NCBI RefSeq assembly: GCF_947499585.1
Contig: NZ_CANMOO010000001.1
Location: 1,426,001-1,490,000 of the forward strand
Source of the DNA: an uncultured Allomuricauda sp.
Lineage (GTDB): Bacteria; Bacteroidota; Bacteroidia; Flavobacteriales; Flavobacteriaceae
Length of the DNA stretch: 64,000 bases
Direction of reading: 5' to 3'
In this document: positions 1-8,711 of the stretch, one piece after another
How positions within the stretch are numbered: the stretch's first letter is position 1
Layout of the letters: each line of letters starts with the position of its first letter
Made by a program: the position numbers and the translations under genes
Notes under the pieces: generated by a model
Databases searched by the model: none
What the model was told of the DNA's origin: nothing
What the model saw: the letters and a program-made list of their open reading frames with translations, nothing else

Positions 1-746
1 TTGTTTATTTCAATCAATGAATTAATTACGTCAATGGCCCTTTGTTTAATAGGGTCCGTTAGCGTAATGTTGAGTATATTGGATAATTTGTCAGCTGACG
101 TAACATTAACCTTGGTTTGATAATCTTGCGCGACAAGAGGGATAGGATTAACTATTACTTTAATAACCTGGCCATCATATTTACTAATAGTTGTTATATT
201 GGGTGTTAAAACAACGTCACCTATTTTGGTCTTTACTCCTGATCCAAATGAGTATGTTTTAAAAGGACCTGCCGTTTCTTCGGAATAACCAAAGGAGATG
301 TCTGAATTAAGTTTAACAAAAAATTCATGCCTACTTTTATTGACAATTGAATCTGCAGCCAAAAAGCTGACATTAAAGGGAAAATCATTATTATATAATT
401 CTTTATCCTTTATATTCCCAATAACATAATATCTAAAATTCAATTTCAACTTATTAACAACTGCAATAAAATTACTCCTGGATTTTAAAAGCTCTACCTC
501 ATCCTCAATCTTAGCATCTGCCTGAGAAAAGACATTTAAGTCTTCCAATACTGAAAGTTCGGAAGTGCCTTTTGAGTCTGCCAATATTTGGATTTTAGCG
601 ATAGCGCTATATTTGGGCACAGAATATCTAAGATACATAAAGGATACGCCAAGTGCAATGATAACAACAAGTAAAAACCACTTCCACTGTTTCAAGTACC
701 TATTAAGAATAGTTGTTAAGTCTTGGTTAGGAGAATTATTTATCAT
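1..746 (-). CDS. Polysaccharide chain-length determinant / tyrosine autokinase (Wzc/Wzz-type), N-terminal part
   Basis: This gene runs off the left edge; only about 248 N-terminal residues are visible. The start is the ATG read from 746 downward. A cytoplasmic stretch (MINNSPNQDLTTILNRYLKQ) precedes a membrane segment rich in V, I and L around residues 24-42. A periplasmic Wzz-type region follows (KYSAIAKIQIL, then FSQADAKIEDEVELLKS). That layout is typical of inner-membrane co-polymerases that set polymer length with a Wza-type exporter. In Bacteroidota the C-terminal half is usually a BY-kinase domain, but it lies outside the window and cannot be confirmed. The Wza-like gene ends 36 bases upstream in the same direction, so the two are probably co-transcribed. 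Confidence 0.85.
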   Translation of the reverse strand, partial: MINNSPNQDLTTILNRYLKQWKWFLLVVIIALGVSFMYLRYSVPKYSAIAKIQILADSKGTSELSVLEDLNVFSQADAKIEDEVELLKSRSNFIAVVNKLKLNFRYYVIGNIKDKELYNNDFPFNVSFLAADSIVNKSRHEFFVKLNSDISFGYSEETAGPFKTYSFGSGVKTKIGDVVLTPNITTISKYDGQVIKVIVNPIPLVAQDYQTKVNVTSADKLSNILNITLTDPIKQRAIDVINSLIEIN

Positions 747-782
747 AATTAATTTTGCGAAGATGAAGCTATACCCTTTCCA

Positions 783-1547
783 TTAATTTCGGGTCAATAA
801 TACTACTGTGGAAGTAATCAAAATTGATATTATGGAAACTGCTATTGATGCTCTTTGATCGAAGTTGGATGCTGTTTTTCCAGATTCGTTTGGCTCAACA
901 TATACCACATCATTCTGGGTCAAGTAATATATCGGAGATGTAAGGGCATTTTTTTGATTCAGGTTAATCCTGTTATAAACTTTTGTTCCATCAAAATCTC
1001 GAATAACCATCACATTATCACGTCTACCCTTGATATTTATATCTCCAGCCATACCCAAAGCCTCCATAATAGTTATCTGTTGTCCATTAACACTATATGT
1101 CCCTGGTCTATTTACAGCACCTAAAACAGAAACGGAAAAGTTTCTGATTCTAATATTGATAATTGGATTCTTCAGATAGTCCGATAGTTTGTCCCTTAAC
1201 AGTTCTTGAGCCTCCGCTGGTGATAATCCAACTATTTTAACTTTCCCAATAACAGGAAAATCAATTTCCCCATTTTTATCAACCAGATAGTTCACTTGCT
1301 CAGGTCTAATACCTCCTTCTTCAGCCCCTCTAAATAGGTTGAACGGGGCGCTAGCTTCAGGATCCAATGTTGAGACATGGATACTGATTAAGTCATCAAC
1401 CTTAAATTTGGTTGTAAAAGAACTATCATCAACAAGGGTTTCAAATTGGTCGGCATCCTGAAAATAGACCACTCCTTTCTTAGATCCGCATGAAAACATC
1501 ATTAGTGTGAGCAATGAAATACAGACCAATTTAAAATTTTGGCTCAT
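783..1547 (-). CDS. Wza-like polysaccharide export outer-membrane lipoprotein
   Basis: The product is about 254 aa with a lipoprotein signal peptide ending in a lipobox (LMMFSCGS). A poly_export/SES domain follows (the DLISIHVSTLDPEA region), then an SLBB domain (VSVLGAVNRPGTYSVNG). A hydrophobic segment lies at the very C-terminus (ISILITSTVVLLT). Proteins of this kind form the outer-membrane pore for capsule or exopolysaccharide export and work with a Wzc/Wzz co-polymerase, here the next gene. An in-frame ATG at 1580 would extend the protein 11 residues into the upstream gene. I prefer the ATG at 1547 because it begins the signal peptide directly and avoids the overlap. Confidence 0.9.
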   Translation of the reverse strand: MSQNFKLVCISLLTLMMFSCGSKKGVVYFQDADQFETLVDDSSFTTKFKVDDLISIHVSTLDPEASAPFNLFRGAEEGGIRPEQVNYLVDKNGEIDFPVIGKVKIVGLSPAEAQELLRDKLSDYLKNPIINIRIRNFSVSVLGAVNRPGTYSVNGQQITIMEALGMAGDINIKGRRDNVMVIRDFDGTKVYNRINLNQKNALTSPIYYLTQNDVVYVEPNESGKTASNFDQRASIAVSIISILITSTVVLLTRN

Positions 1548-1560
1548 AAAATGTTTGTGT

Positions 1561-3507
1561 TTAGCTTTTGAATTCTGCAATTTTTGATTCTGGAGCTTTT
1601 TTCGCTATATCTCGCTCCTTTTCATTATCCAATTTACAAAAATCCGAATTGTTTGATATATATTCAGGCACAATACTTTTCATAAGTTTTACAACATTGT
1701 CCTTAAAGAACAAATTAGAAATACAAAGCTCATCTATCATGGTTCTTGTTTTAGCATAGTCAATGTCCCTAACCTTACTTATCATTATTTTATCATGATA
1801 AGTAGGAAGTGTATTTTCACCATTAGCCAATAGTTCTTCATAAAGTTTCTCTCCTGGCCTAAGTCCTGTTATTTTAATATCAATATCATCTGGATAATGA
1901 AGGCCAGAGAGTCTAATCATATTTTTGGCCAAATCCAAAATCTTAACGGACTCACCCATATCAAATATAAATATTTCTCCGCCCTTGCCCATTGCTCCTG
2001 CTTCCAAAACTAGCTGAGAAGCTTCTGGTATGGTCATGAAATATCTTGTAATATCCTTATGCGTTACTGTTAATGGTCCTCCTTTTTCAATTTGTTTTCT
2101 AAACAATGGAATTACCGATCCGTTGGACCCAAGTACATTTCCGAATCTGGTAGTAACAAACTTTGTTTTACCATCTTGCTGTCTGCACCCTATGTACATT
2201 TCAGCAATTCGTTTGGTCGCCCCCATAACATTTGTGGGGTTTACAGCCTTGTCCGTAGAAACAAACACAAACTTCTCCACATTAAAATCCACTGCAAGGT
2301 CAACTATGTTTTTTGTTCCAGCAACGTTAATTTTAACAGCTTCATAAGGGTTGCGTTCCATAAGAGGAACATGCTTATATGCAGCTGCATGAAAAATTCT
2401 ATCTGGTTTATGTTCTTCAAAAAGAGCCCTCATTTTGTTTTTATCCCTAATATCACTTACCACAGGGATAAAATTATGGAATCCCGCTTGTTTTAATTCC
2501 TGTTGGAGGTCGTAAAGTGCAGATTCCGCCTGATCAATAATAATAAGAGATTGGTAATTGTATTTGCAAATTTGACGAACCAGTTCACTGCCTATGGACC
2601 CAGCTCCTCCAGTGACCATAATGACTTTATCTTCAAAATCCTTTACAACTTTACTGTTCTTTATTTTAATAGGTGGTCTATCTAAAAGGTCTTCTATTTG
2701 TACTCTCTTTATCTGAGAAACTTTTAACTCTCCATTTATCCAATCTTCAACAGGGGGAACAATTTTTACTTTAACTGGCAGATCCACAATTTCATTAACC
2801 AAAGTTCTTAGTTGCTTTGGACGAATATTTTGAATTGAAAAAATAACTTCCGAAACACTATGAAACCTTACAAAATCTTTAGTAAGTATAGATTTATCAT
2901 ATACTTTAACACCATTAATCTGTTTTCCAACTTTTTGAAGATTATTGTCTACGAACCCAACAACCTTAACCTTCATGTTTGAATGATTGGTAAGCGTATT
3001 GTATGTGATTATACCAGACTCTCCAGCACCGTAAACTATAAGATTTTTTGTTGGAGTCTCATTATTCTTAATTAAGCTCTCAAAACAAATCTTAAAAACA
3101 TATCTCGCGGCCGTGAGTGCTAAAAAGGTAAGTAAGCTATTGATAATGATGATAGAAAGAGGGATTGTAAAACCATCAACAATACCTAAATATCTATTTG
3201 TTAAAACAATACCTATCGTTCCTATACTAGCCAAACAAATAGCATTAAATATGGAATATACATCCTTTATCCCTGTATGTCTTACAACACCCTTATAGCT
3301 TCCGGAAATCAAAAAAGAGATTAAAAACAATAAAATAACTATAGGCAGCTGTGTCCAAAGCCGTTGAATATCAAAATTAAAGCTAAGGTTGAATCTAATA
3401 AAATAGGCCAACATAAATGAGACCCCTACAATACATAGGTCGATAAGGAGCACAGTCCATTTAGAGGCATAATGCTTATTGTTATCAAAAATGTATTTTT
3501 TAATCAT
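1561..3507 (-). CDS. Membrane-bound UDP-sugar 4,6-dehydratase (PglF/WbpM/CapD type)
   Basis: This is a 648-aa long-form nucleotide-sugar dehydratase. Four hydrophobic segments fill residues 17-140. A first Rossmann-like CoA-binding region carries GAGESG (about 160). The catalytic SDR domain follows with TGGAGSIG (299-306) and STDKAVNPTNVMGATKR (417-433), which holds the modified S-M-K-type active site of this family. Family members convert UDP-GlcNAc to the 4-keto-6-deoxy sugar, the first step toward bacillosamine or QuiNAc/FucNAc. The adjacent PglE-type aminotransferase, overlapping by 8 bases, favours the bacillosamine route. Length and membrane anchor match WbpM/PglF, not the short soluble FlaA1/PseB forms. 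Confidence 0.93.
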   Translation of the reverse strand: MIKKYIFDNNKHYASKWTVLLIDLCIVGVSFMLAYFIRFNLSFNFDIQRLWTQLPIVILLFLISFLISGSYKGVVRHTGIKDVYSIFNAICLASIGTIGIVLTNRYLGIVDGFTIPLSIIIINSLLTFLALTAARYVFKICFESLIKNNETPTKNLIVYGAGESGIITYNTLTNHSNMKVKVVGFVDNNLQKVGKQINGVKVYDKSILTKDFVRFHSVSEVIFSIQNIRPKQLRTLVNEIVDLPVKVKIVPPVEDWINGELKVSQIKRVQIEDLLDRPPIKIKNSKVVKDFEDKVIMVTGGAGSIGSELVRQICKYNYQSLIIIDQAESALYDLQQELKQAGFHNFIPVVSDIRDKNKMRALFEEHKPDRIFHAAAYKHVPLMERNPYEAVKINVAGTKNIVDLAVDFNVEKFVFVSTDKAVNPTNVMGATKRIAEMYIGCRQQDGKTKFVTTRFGNVLGSNGSVIPLFRKQIEKGGPLTVTHKDITRYFMTIPEASQLVLEAGAMGKGGEIFIFDMGESVKILDLAKNMIRLSGLHYPDDIDIKITGLRPGEKLYEELLANGENTLPTYHDKIMISKVRDIDYAKTRTMIDELCISNLFFKDNVVKLMKSIVPEYISNNSDFCKLDNEKERDIAKKAPESKIAEFKS

Positions 3508-4636
3508 TGAAATTTGTTTTTATGATATTACAAATTCTTTCCAAATCTTCTTGTTCCAAATTAGAACCACTTGGTAGACACAGCCCTCTGTTAAAAAGGT
3601 CTTCACTTACTCCATTGGTATAATTTACCGCGCCTTTAAATACAGGCTGCATATGCATTGGTTTCCAAAGAGGTCTTGATTCTATATTTTCATTATCAAG
3701 TGCAATTCTAATTCTTTCACGAGTTTCATAAGAAGAGGTTAGAACGCAAGTAAGCCATCTGTTAGAAAAACTTCCTTTTGAGTCTTCAAGAAAGCTTAAT
3801 CCAGAAATTGAGGATAAATTTTCTTTATAAAATAAAAAATTGTTTCTCCTTGCTCTAACTCTTTCTGGCAAAACCTCCATCTGCCCCCTACCAATACCCG
3901 CAAGGACGTTGCTCATGCGATAATTATATCCAATATGTGAATGTTGATAATGAGGAGCATTATCTCTTGCTTGTGTTGCCAAAAAAACAGCTTTATCTGT
4001 GATTAGTTTATCTTTGCTGAGCAAGGCTCCTCCTCCCGAGGTAGTTATAATCTTATTTCCGTTAAATGATAAAATTGAAATATCTCCAAAACTACCACAC
4101 CTAACTCCTTCATATACACTTCCCAAAGCTTCTGCACTATCCTCAATCACAGGAATGTCATACTTTCTGGATATCGCTGTAATCTCATCCACCTTATAAG
4201 GCATTCCATACAAATGAACCGCAATAATTGCTTTGGGTTTTTTACCAAGGTTTATCCTATCCATTATTGCTGTTTCCAAAAGTTCTGGTGAGATGTTCCA
4301 AGTTTCCTGCTCGCTATCAATAAATACGGGTTTTGCTCCTAAATAGGTTATTGGGTTTGCAGATGCCGCAAACGTGAAACTCTGACATAGCACCTCATCT
4401 CCCAAACCAACCTTAAGAAGTTCTAAGGCAAGGTGAATTGCCCCAGTACCAGAACTCAAACATGTAGCGTGTACCTCGTCTCCAATGTAATCTTCGATAT
4501 CCTTTTCAAAACCAGTGACGTTTGGTCCCAAGGGTGCTATCCAATTACTGTCAAATGCCTGCCTAACATACATTTGCTCTGAAGACCCCATATGTGGGGA
4601 GGATAGCCAAATTTTTTCTTGCACTTCAGTCTCCAT
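3500..4636 (-). CDS. PglE-like DegT/DnrJ/EryC1/StrS aminotransferase
   Basis: This 378-aa PLP enzyme aminates 4-keto nucleotide sugars. The N-terminus LSSPHMGSSE and the SNWIAPLGPNV stretch are typical of PglE-type UDP-4-amino-sugar aminotransferases. The PLP lysine is K195 in SFNGNKIITTSGGG, and HLYGMP (about 141-146) and EDSAEALGS (about 165-173) are the usual family motifs. It should act directly after the dehydratase at 1561-3507, whose start overlaps its 3' end by 8 bases, giving UDP-4-amino-4,6-dideoxy-GlcNAc. It is the first gene of a leftward operon (aminotransferase, dehydratase, Wza, Wzc). The exact amino sugar is inferred from family resemblance. Confidence 0.92.
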   Translation of the reverse strand: METEVQEKIWLSSPHMGSSEQMYVRQAFDSNWIAPLGPNVTGFEKDIEDYIGDEVHATCLSSGTGAIHLALELLKVGLGDEVLCQSFTFAASANPITYLGAKPVFIDSEQETWNISPELLETAIMDRINLGKKPKAIIAVHLYGMPYKVDEITAISRKYDIPVIEDSAEALGSVYEGVRCGSFGDISILSFNGNKIITTSGGGALLSKDKLITDKAVFLATQARDNAPHYQHSHIGYNYRMSNVLAGIGRGQMEVLPERVRARRNNFLFYKENLSSISGLSFLEDSKGSFSNRWLTCVLTSSYETRERIRIALDNENIESRPLWKPMHMQPVFKGAVNYTNGVSEDLFNRGLCLPSGSNLEQEDLERICNIIKTNFND

Positions 4637-4659
4637 TTATTAATTTGAGGAATTTTTGT

Positions 4660-4667
4660 TAAAACTA
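4660..4667 (-). promoter_or_regulatory. Possible -7 element for the leftward export operon
   Basis: Read on the minus strand this is TAGTTTTA, one mismatch from the Bacteroidota -7 consensus TAnnTTTG. It lies 24 bases before the aminotransferase ATG at 4636, a normal distance for a short leader. No convincing -33 TTG was found. Confidence 0.3.
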
Positions 4668-4970
4668 ATTCTTAAAGGGTGATTTTGTATCAATTTAAAT
4701 TGACAATTCGATATAAGTTGGAAATACTCGTTCAAGAGTCAAAAGAGCAAAACTATATTAGTTTATTTCCGATGCTTTTTTGTCATGAAATTAAAACTAG
4801 TATAGATAAAATGAAGTCACCATATAATACTCCTTGTCACCCCGTTGTAATGAAAAACTCTTTGTGCAAATCACCTCGTGCGAAGAGTATTATGGAAACA
4901 AAGGGGACTTTACTCATATCTGCGGACACTTAAGAATAACATTGTTTTCTCGCAATATTTATTGAGGGGG

Positions 4971-4997
4971 TTTTTGTTTTTGATTCAAAAACAAAAA
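4971..4997. repeat. Perfect 27-base palindrome
   Basis: The left arm TTTTTGTTTTTGA (4971-4983) is followed by a single T and then its exact reverse complement TCAAAAACAAAAA (4985-4997). It sits in the middle of a divergent intergenic region, 160 bases before the UDP-glucuronate epimerase. It could be a regulator site or a weak hairpin. It does not follow a gene end closely, so a simple terminator role is less likely. Confidence 0.6.
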
Positions 4998-5157
4998 AGT
5001 GGCAAAGAGTGATTTAGAAATGACTTATCATCATACATAAAAAATTCAATACGTTTATTCTAATCCCACAAACCTTTCACCGTCTTTTATTGATTTTAAA
5101 CTTGTAATTTTAAAAATTTAATTTTACTCTTTTGATATTTGCATTATAAATAACAAT

Positions 5158-6186
5158 ATGAAAATACTTGTAACTGGTGCAGCAGGATTTATTGGCTTTT
5201 ATCTTTCAAAAAAACTTTTGGATAAAGGGCACCAAGTTTTTGGACTGGACAATATCAATGATTATTATGACACATCGCTCAAATACGGCAGGCTTAAGGA
5301 ACTAGGTGTTTTGGAAAAGAGCGCAAAGGTATTCGGTAAAATAATCATTAGTGATAAGTATGATCAATTTAAGTTTATCCGCCTTTCATTGGAAGAAAAT
5401 AATGAACTCTCAAATTTGTTCGATTCCGAAAAATTTGATGTAGTATGTAATTTAGCCGCTCAAGCTGGGGTTCGTTATAGTCTTGAAAATCCAAGAGCAT
5501 ATGTTGATAGCAACATAGTCGGTTTTTTAAACCTTTTGGAGTGCTGCAGAAATTATGATATACAGCATTTGGTATATGCTAGTAGTTCTAGCGTATACGG
5601 GCTAAATGAAAAAGTGCCTTTTGAAACTACCGATAGAGTCGACAATCCAATCAGCCTCTATGCTGCCACAAAAAAAAGTAATGAGCTTATGGCTCACACA
5701 TATACCCATTTATTTGGTTTTCCTACTACAGGATTGCGCTTCTTTACAGTTTATGGCCCATGGGGAAGACCAGATATGGCCATGTTTCTATTCACAGATG
5801 CCATTGTAAACAATAAACCTATTAAAATATTTAATAATGGTAACCTAGAAAGGGATTTCACTTATGTGGATGATATCGTTGAAGGTGTTTTGAAAATACT
5901 GGAAGATGATGTCAAAATGAGAGTAGAAAAAAATAATCCTTTTAAAATCTATAATATTGGAAATAGCAAATCAGTAAAACTATTGGATTTTATAGATGCA
6001 ATTGAACAAGCGTTAGGAAAAAAAGCAAAACGAGAGTTTTTAGGAATGCAACCTGGTGATGTTGAAAAAACATGGGCTAACGTTGATGATTTGATTAATG
6101 ACTTTAATTATAGTCCAAATACAACTATAACAGACGGGGTAGCCCATTTTGTAAAATGGTACAAGGAATATTACGATATTGAATGA
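5158..6186 (+). CDS. UDP-glucuronate 4-epimerase (NAD-dependent, extended SDR)
   Basis: The product is 342 aa with an N-terminal TGAAGFIG Rossmann motif (residues 6-13). The catalytic Ser/Tyr/Lys set appears as SSSSVYG (about 142-148) and YAATKKSNE (about 168-176). The early segment GLDNINDYYDTSLKYGRLKEL is the signature of UDP-GlcA 4-epimerases (Cap1J/LspL/GAE group). It interconverts UDP-glucuronate and UDP-galacturonate, so with the Ugd encoded two genes downstream it should make UDP-GalA. It is the first rightward gene after the divergent control region. GalE (UDP-glucose epimerase) is the main alternative, but the NDYYD motif argues against it. Confidence 0.9.
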   Translation: MKILVTGAAGFIGFYLSKKLLDKGHQVFGLDNINDYYDTSLKYGRLKELGVLEKSAKVFGKIIISDKYDQFKFIRLSLEENNELSNLFDSEKFDVVCNLAAQAGVRYSLENPRAYVDSNIVGFLNLLECCRNYDIQHLVYASSSSVYGLNEKVPFETTDRVDNPISLYAATKKSNELMAHTYTHLFGFPTTGLRFFTVYGPWGRPDMAMFLFTDAIVNNKPIKIFNNGNLERDFTYVDDIVEGVLKILEDDVKMRVEKNNPFKIYNIGNSKSVKLLDFIDAIEQALGKKAKREFLGMQPGDVEKTWANVDDLINDFNYSPNTTITDGVAHFVKWYKEYYDIE

Positions 6187-6322
6187 TAAATTACTTCTAA
6201 AATTTCAACCATCTTAATAACTTACAGAACTGGATTACTTTTGTCGATTATTCTTACTGTTAATATAAATTGAGGCATAAATCTATTTCTTTTTTTCATC
6301 TTTGCCTCCGAAATCAAAACAC

Positions 6323-7318
6323 ATGGATATAAAGAGGTTAAACTTAAGCCCAGATATAAAAATTTTAGTAACCGGCGCAGCTGGTTTTATTGGTTCAAAT
6401 CTATGTGAATCAATCTTAAACAATGGTAACGTTGTTATTGGGTTGGATAATTTTGCCACCGGCAAAAAAGAGAACATAACAAATCTTCTGAAAAATGAAA
6501 ACTTTCAATTTATTGAAGGAGATATTAGAAATATTGATGATTGCTCGATGGCTTGTGAAAATGTAGATTATGTTTTGCATCAAGCCGCCTTAGGGTCGGT
6601 ACCAAGGTCAATTAAGGATCCAATTACAAGTAATGATGTTAATGTTTCTGGGTTTTTAAATATGCTTGTGGCTTCAAGGGATTCCAATGTAAAACGTTTT
6701 GTCTATGCCGCGAGTTCTTCAACCTATGGAGATTCAAAATCACTTCCAAAAGTTGAAAACATAATTGGCAAACCTTTGTCGCCATACGCAATTACAAAAT
6801 ATGTCAATGAATTGTATGCTGATATTTTTTCCGAAACATATGGAATAGAAACGGTTGGATTACGTTATTTCAATGTATTTGGAAGAAGGCAGGATCCAAA
6901 TGGAGTTTATGCCGCCGTTATTCCAAAATTTGTTATTCAACTTATGAAACATGAGTCCCCTATCATTAATGGTGATGGCAGTTACTCAAGAGATTTTACA
7001 TATATAGATAATGTTATTGAAATGAATATTAGAGCATTGGTCACAAGTAATCCAGAAGCTGTAAATACGGTCTATAATGTAGCTTATGGGGAACGTACCG
7101 ATTTAAATCAACTAGTATCCCTATTAAAGAAGAATTTAGCCGTTTTCGATTCCAAAATTTCAGATGTCGAAATATCATACGGGCCAAATAGACAAGGAGA
7201 TGTTCCACACTCTTTGGCTTCCATTGATAAAGCAAAAAAAATGCTGGGATACAACCCAAAATTTAACATTGAAAAAGGTTTGGAAGAAGCCATCAAATGG
7301 TACTGGACTAACTTATAA
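6323..7318 (+). CDS. UDP-N-acetylglucosamine / UDP-GlcNAcA 4-epimerase (WbpP/TviC type)
   Basis: The product is about 331 aa. The SDR motif TGAAGFIG lies near residues 16-23, SSSTYG and YAITKYVNE supply the catalytic Ser, Tyr and Lys, and LRYFNVFGRRQDPNG and AAVIPKF are typical of WbpP/TviC epimerases. TviC turns UDP-GlcNAcA into UDP-GalNAcA, while WbpP acts on UDP-GlcNAc/GalNAc. A TviB-type dehydrogenase at 16643-17920 makes the TviC role plausible. A TTG at 6302 would add seven residues, but the ATG at 6323 gives the short leader usual for the family. The gene is 10 bases before ugd and surely co-transcribed with it. Confidence 0.9.
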   Translation: MDIKRLNLSPDIKILVTGAAGFIGSNLCESILNNGNVVIGLDNFATGKKENITNLLKNENFQFIEGDIRNIDDCSMACENVDYVLHQAALGSVPRSIKDPITSNDVNVSGFLNMLVASRDSNVKRFVYAASSSTYGDSKSLPKVENIIGKPLSPYAITKYVNELYADIFSETYGIETVGLRYFNVFGRRQDPNGVYAAVIPKFVIQLMKHESPIINGDGSYSRDFTYIDNVIEMNIRALVTSNPEAVNTVYNVAYGERTDLNQLVSLLKKNLAVFDSKISDVEISYGPNRQGDVPHSLASIDKAKKMLGYNPKFNIEKGLEEAIKWYWTNL

Positions 7319-7328
7319 TTTTTAGCAA

Positions 7329-8663
7329 ATGAATTTAACTGTAATAGGAACTGGTTATGTAGGTTTAGTAAGCGGAACGTGTTTTGCAGAAATGGGAAAC
7401 ACTGTCACTTGTATTGATGTGGATAGCCAAAAAATTGAAAATCTCAAAAAAGGAATCATTCCAATTTACGAGCCTGGTCTAGAAGCAATGGTTCAAAGAA
7501 ACATTAAAAACAAGACGATTCGTTTTAGTACGCAACTTTCCAAAAATTTGGAAAATTGTGACATTGCATTTATCGCAGTTGGAACTCCCATGGGAGAGGA
7601 TGGTTCTGCAGATTTAAAATACGTTCTTCAAGTAGCTAGCCAAATAGGTCAGCATATGTCCCGTCCACTGATTATTGTGGACAAATCTACAGTGCCAGTT
7701 GGAACGGCCGATAAAGTAAGTCAAACAATAGCTCAAGAATTGGAGAAACGTGATACATCCATTGATTTTCATGTAGTTTCCAATCCTGAATTTTTAAAAG
7801 AAGGCGATGCCATAGGTGATTTCATGAAACCTGATAGAGTTGTTGTAGGGTCTGATGATAAAGGGGCAACAGAAAAAATGAGAGCTTTATATGCCCCGTT
7901 CTTTAGAAGTAGTACCGATAGATTGATAACAATGGATGTTAAGTCTGCAGAAATGACCAAATATGTTGCAAACGCAATGCTTGCTACAAAAATATCCTTC
8001 ATGAATGAGGTGGCCAATATTTGTGAATTGGTGGGAGCAGATGTCAACAAAGTAAGAATTGGTATAGGCTCTGATAGCAGAATAGGTTATAGCTTCATTT
8101 ATCCAGGGAGCGGATATGGTGGTTCTTGTTTTCCCAAAGACGTTAAGGCCCTAAAAAAAACAGCTGAAGAAAATGGGTATGAGGCTGAATTAATTGGTGC
8201 CGTGGAAAATGTCAACGATAGACAAAAAATGGTCATTGCCAACAAAGTAATTTCCAAGTTCGGAGAGAATCTTTCAGGAAAAACATTTGCAATTTGGGGG
8301 CTCTCGTTTAAACCAGAGACTGATGATATGCGAGAAGCTCCGTCTATATATATAATTAAGGAACTAATAAAAAGAGGGGCCAATGTGCGCGCATATGATC
8401 CAAAAGCAATGGATGAGGCTAAAGAGTTTTATCTTAAAGATGTTCCTAACATAACATATTTTTCATCAAAGTATGAGGCAATTTCAAATGCAGATGCAAT
8501 GATTCTCCTAACAGAATGGAAGGAGTTTCGTTCACCAGATTTTCATGAAATCAAAAAGCAATTGACCAAACCGATTATTTTTGACGGACGGAATCAGTAT
8601 AATGAAGCTTTGCTGTCCGAAATGAAATTTGAATATTTTCAAATAGGAAAAGTACATCAATAA
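7329..8663 (+). CDS. ugd: UDP-glucose 6-dehydrogenase
   Basis: This 444-aa NAD-dependent enzyme oxidises UDP-glucose to UDP-glucuronate. The N-terminal dinucleotide fold begins VIGTGYVGLVSGTCFAEMG. The catalytic cysteine is C267 in SGYGGSCFPKDVKAL. NPEFLKEGDAI (about 152-162) and GLSFKPETDDMREAP are also family signatures. The product feeds the UDP-GlcA 4-epimerase at 5158, giving UDP-GalA. It starts 10 bases after the upstream epimerase gene. Confidence 0.97.
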   Translation: MNLTVIGTGYVGLVSGTCFAEMGNTVTCIDVDSQKIENLKKGIIPIYEPGLEAMVQRNIKNKTIRFSTQLSKNLENCDIAFIAVGTPMGEDGSADLKYVLQVASQIGQHMSRPLIIVDKSTVPVGTADKVSQTIAQELEKRDTSIDFHVVSNPEFLKEGDAIGDFMKPDRVVVGSDDKGATEKMRALYAPFFRSSTDRLITMDVKSAEMTKYVANAMLATKISFMNEVANICELVGADVNKVRIGIGSDSRIGYSFIYPGSGYGGSCFPKDVKALKKTAEENGYEAELIGAVENVNDRQKMVIANKVISKFGENLSGKTFAIWGLSFKPETDDMREAPSIYIIKELIKRGANVRAYDPKAMDEAKEFYLKDVPNITYFSSKYEAISNADAMILLTEWKEFRSPDFHEIKKQLTKPIIFDGRNQYNEALLSEMKFEYFQIGKVHQ

Positions 8664-8711
8664 ATTTCCTCTCAGTAGCTTAATCTTGACAATATAGAGT
8701 AGATAACTTAT

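Larger units (their letters stand above)
4637..5157. other. Divergent intergenic region between the export operon and the sugar-nucleotide genes
   Basis: These 521 AT-rich bases separate the leftward aminotransferase operon from the rightward UDP-glucuronate epimerase. They contain a perfect 27-base palindrome (listed separately) and a possible leftward promoter. A GTG-initiated open frame of 84 codons (4679-4933, plus strand) has unremarkable composition and no domain I recognise, so I do not call it a gene. The position suggests this is the main control region of the locus, but I can name no specific regulator site. Confidence 0.5.

Noticed and set aside
4679..4933. 84-codon GTG-started open frame in the divergent region
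   Set aside because: No recognisable domain, weak composition, and it overlaps the likely control region; not enough to call a gene.
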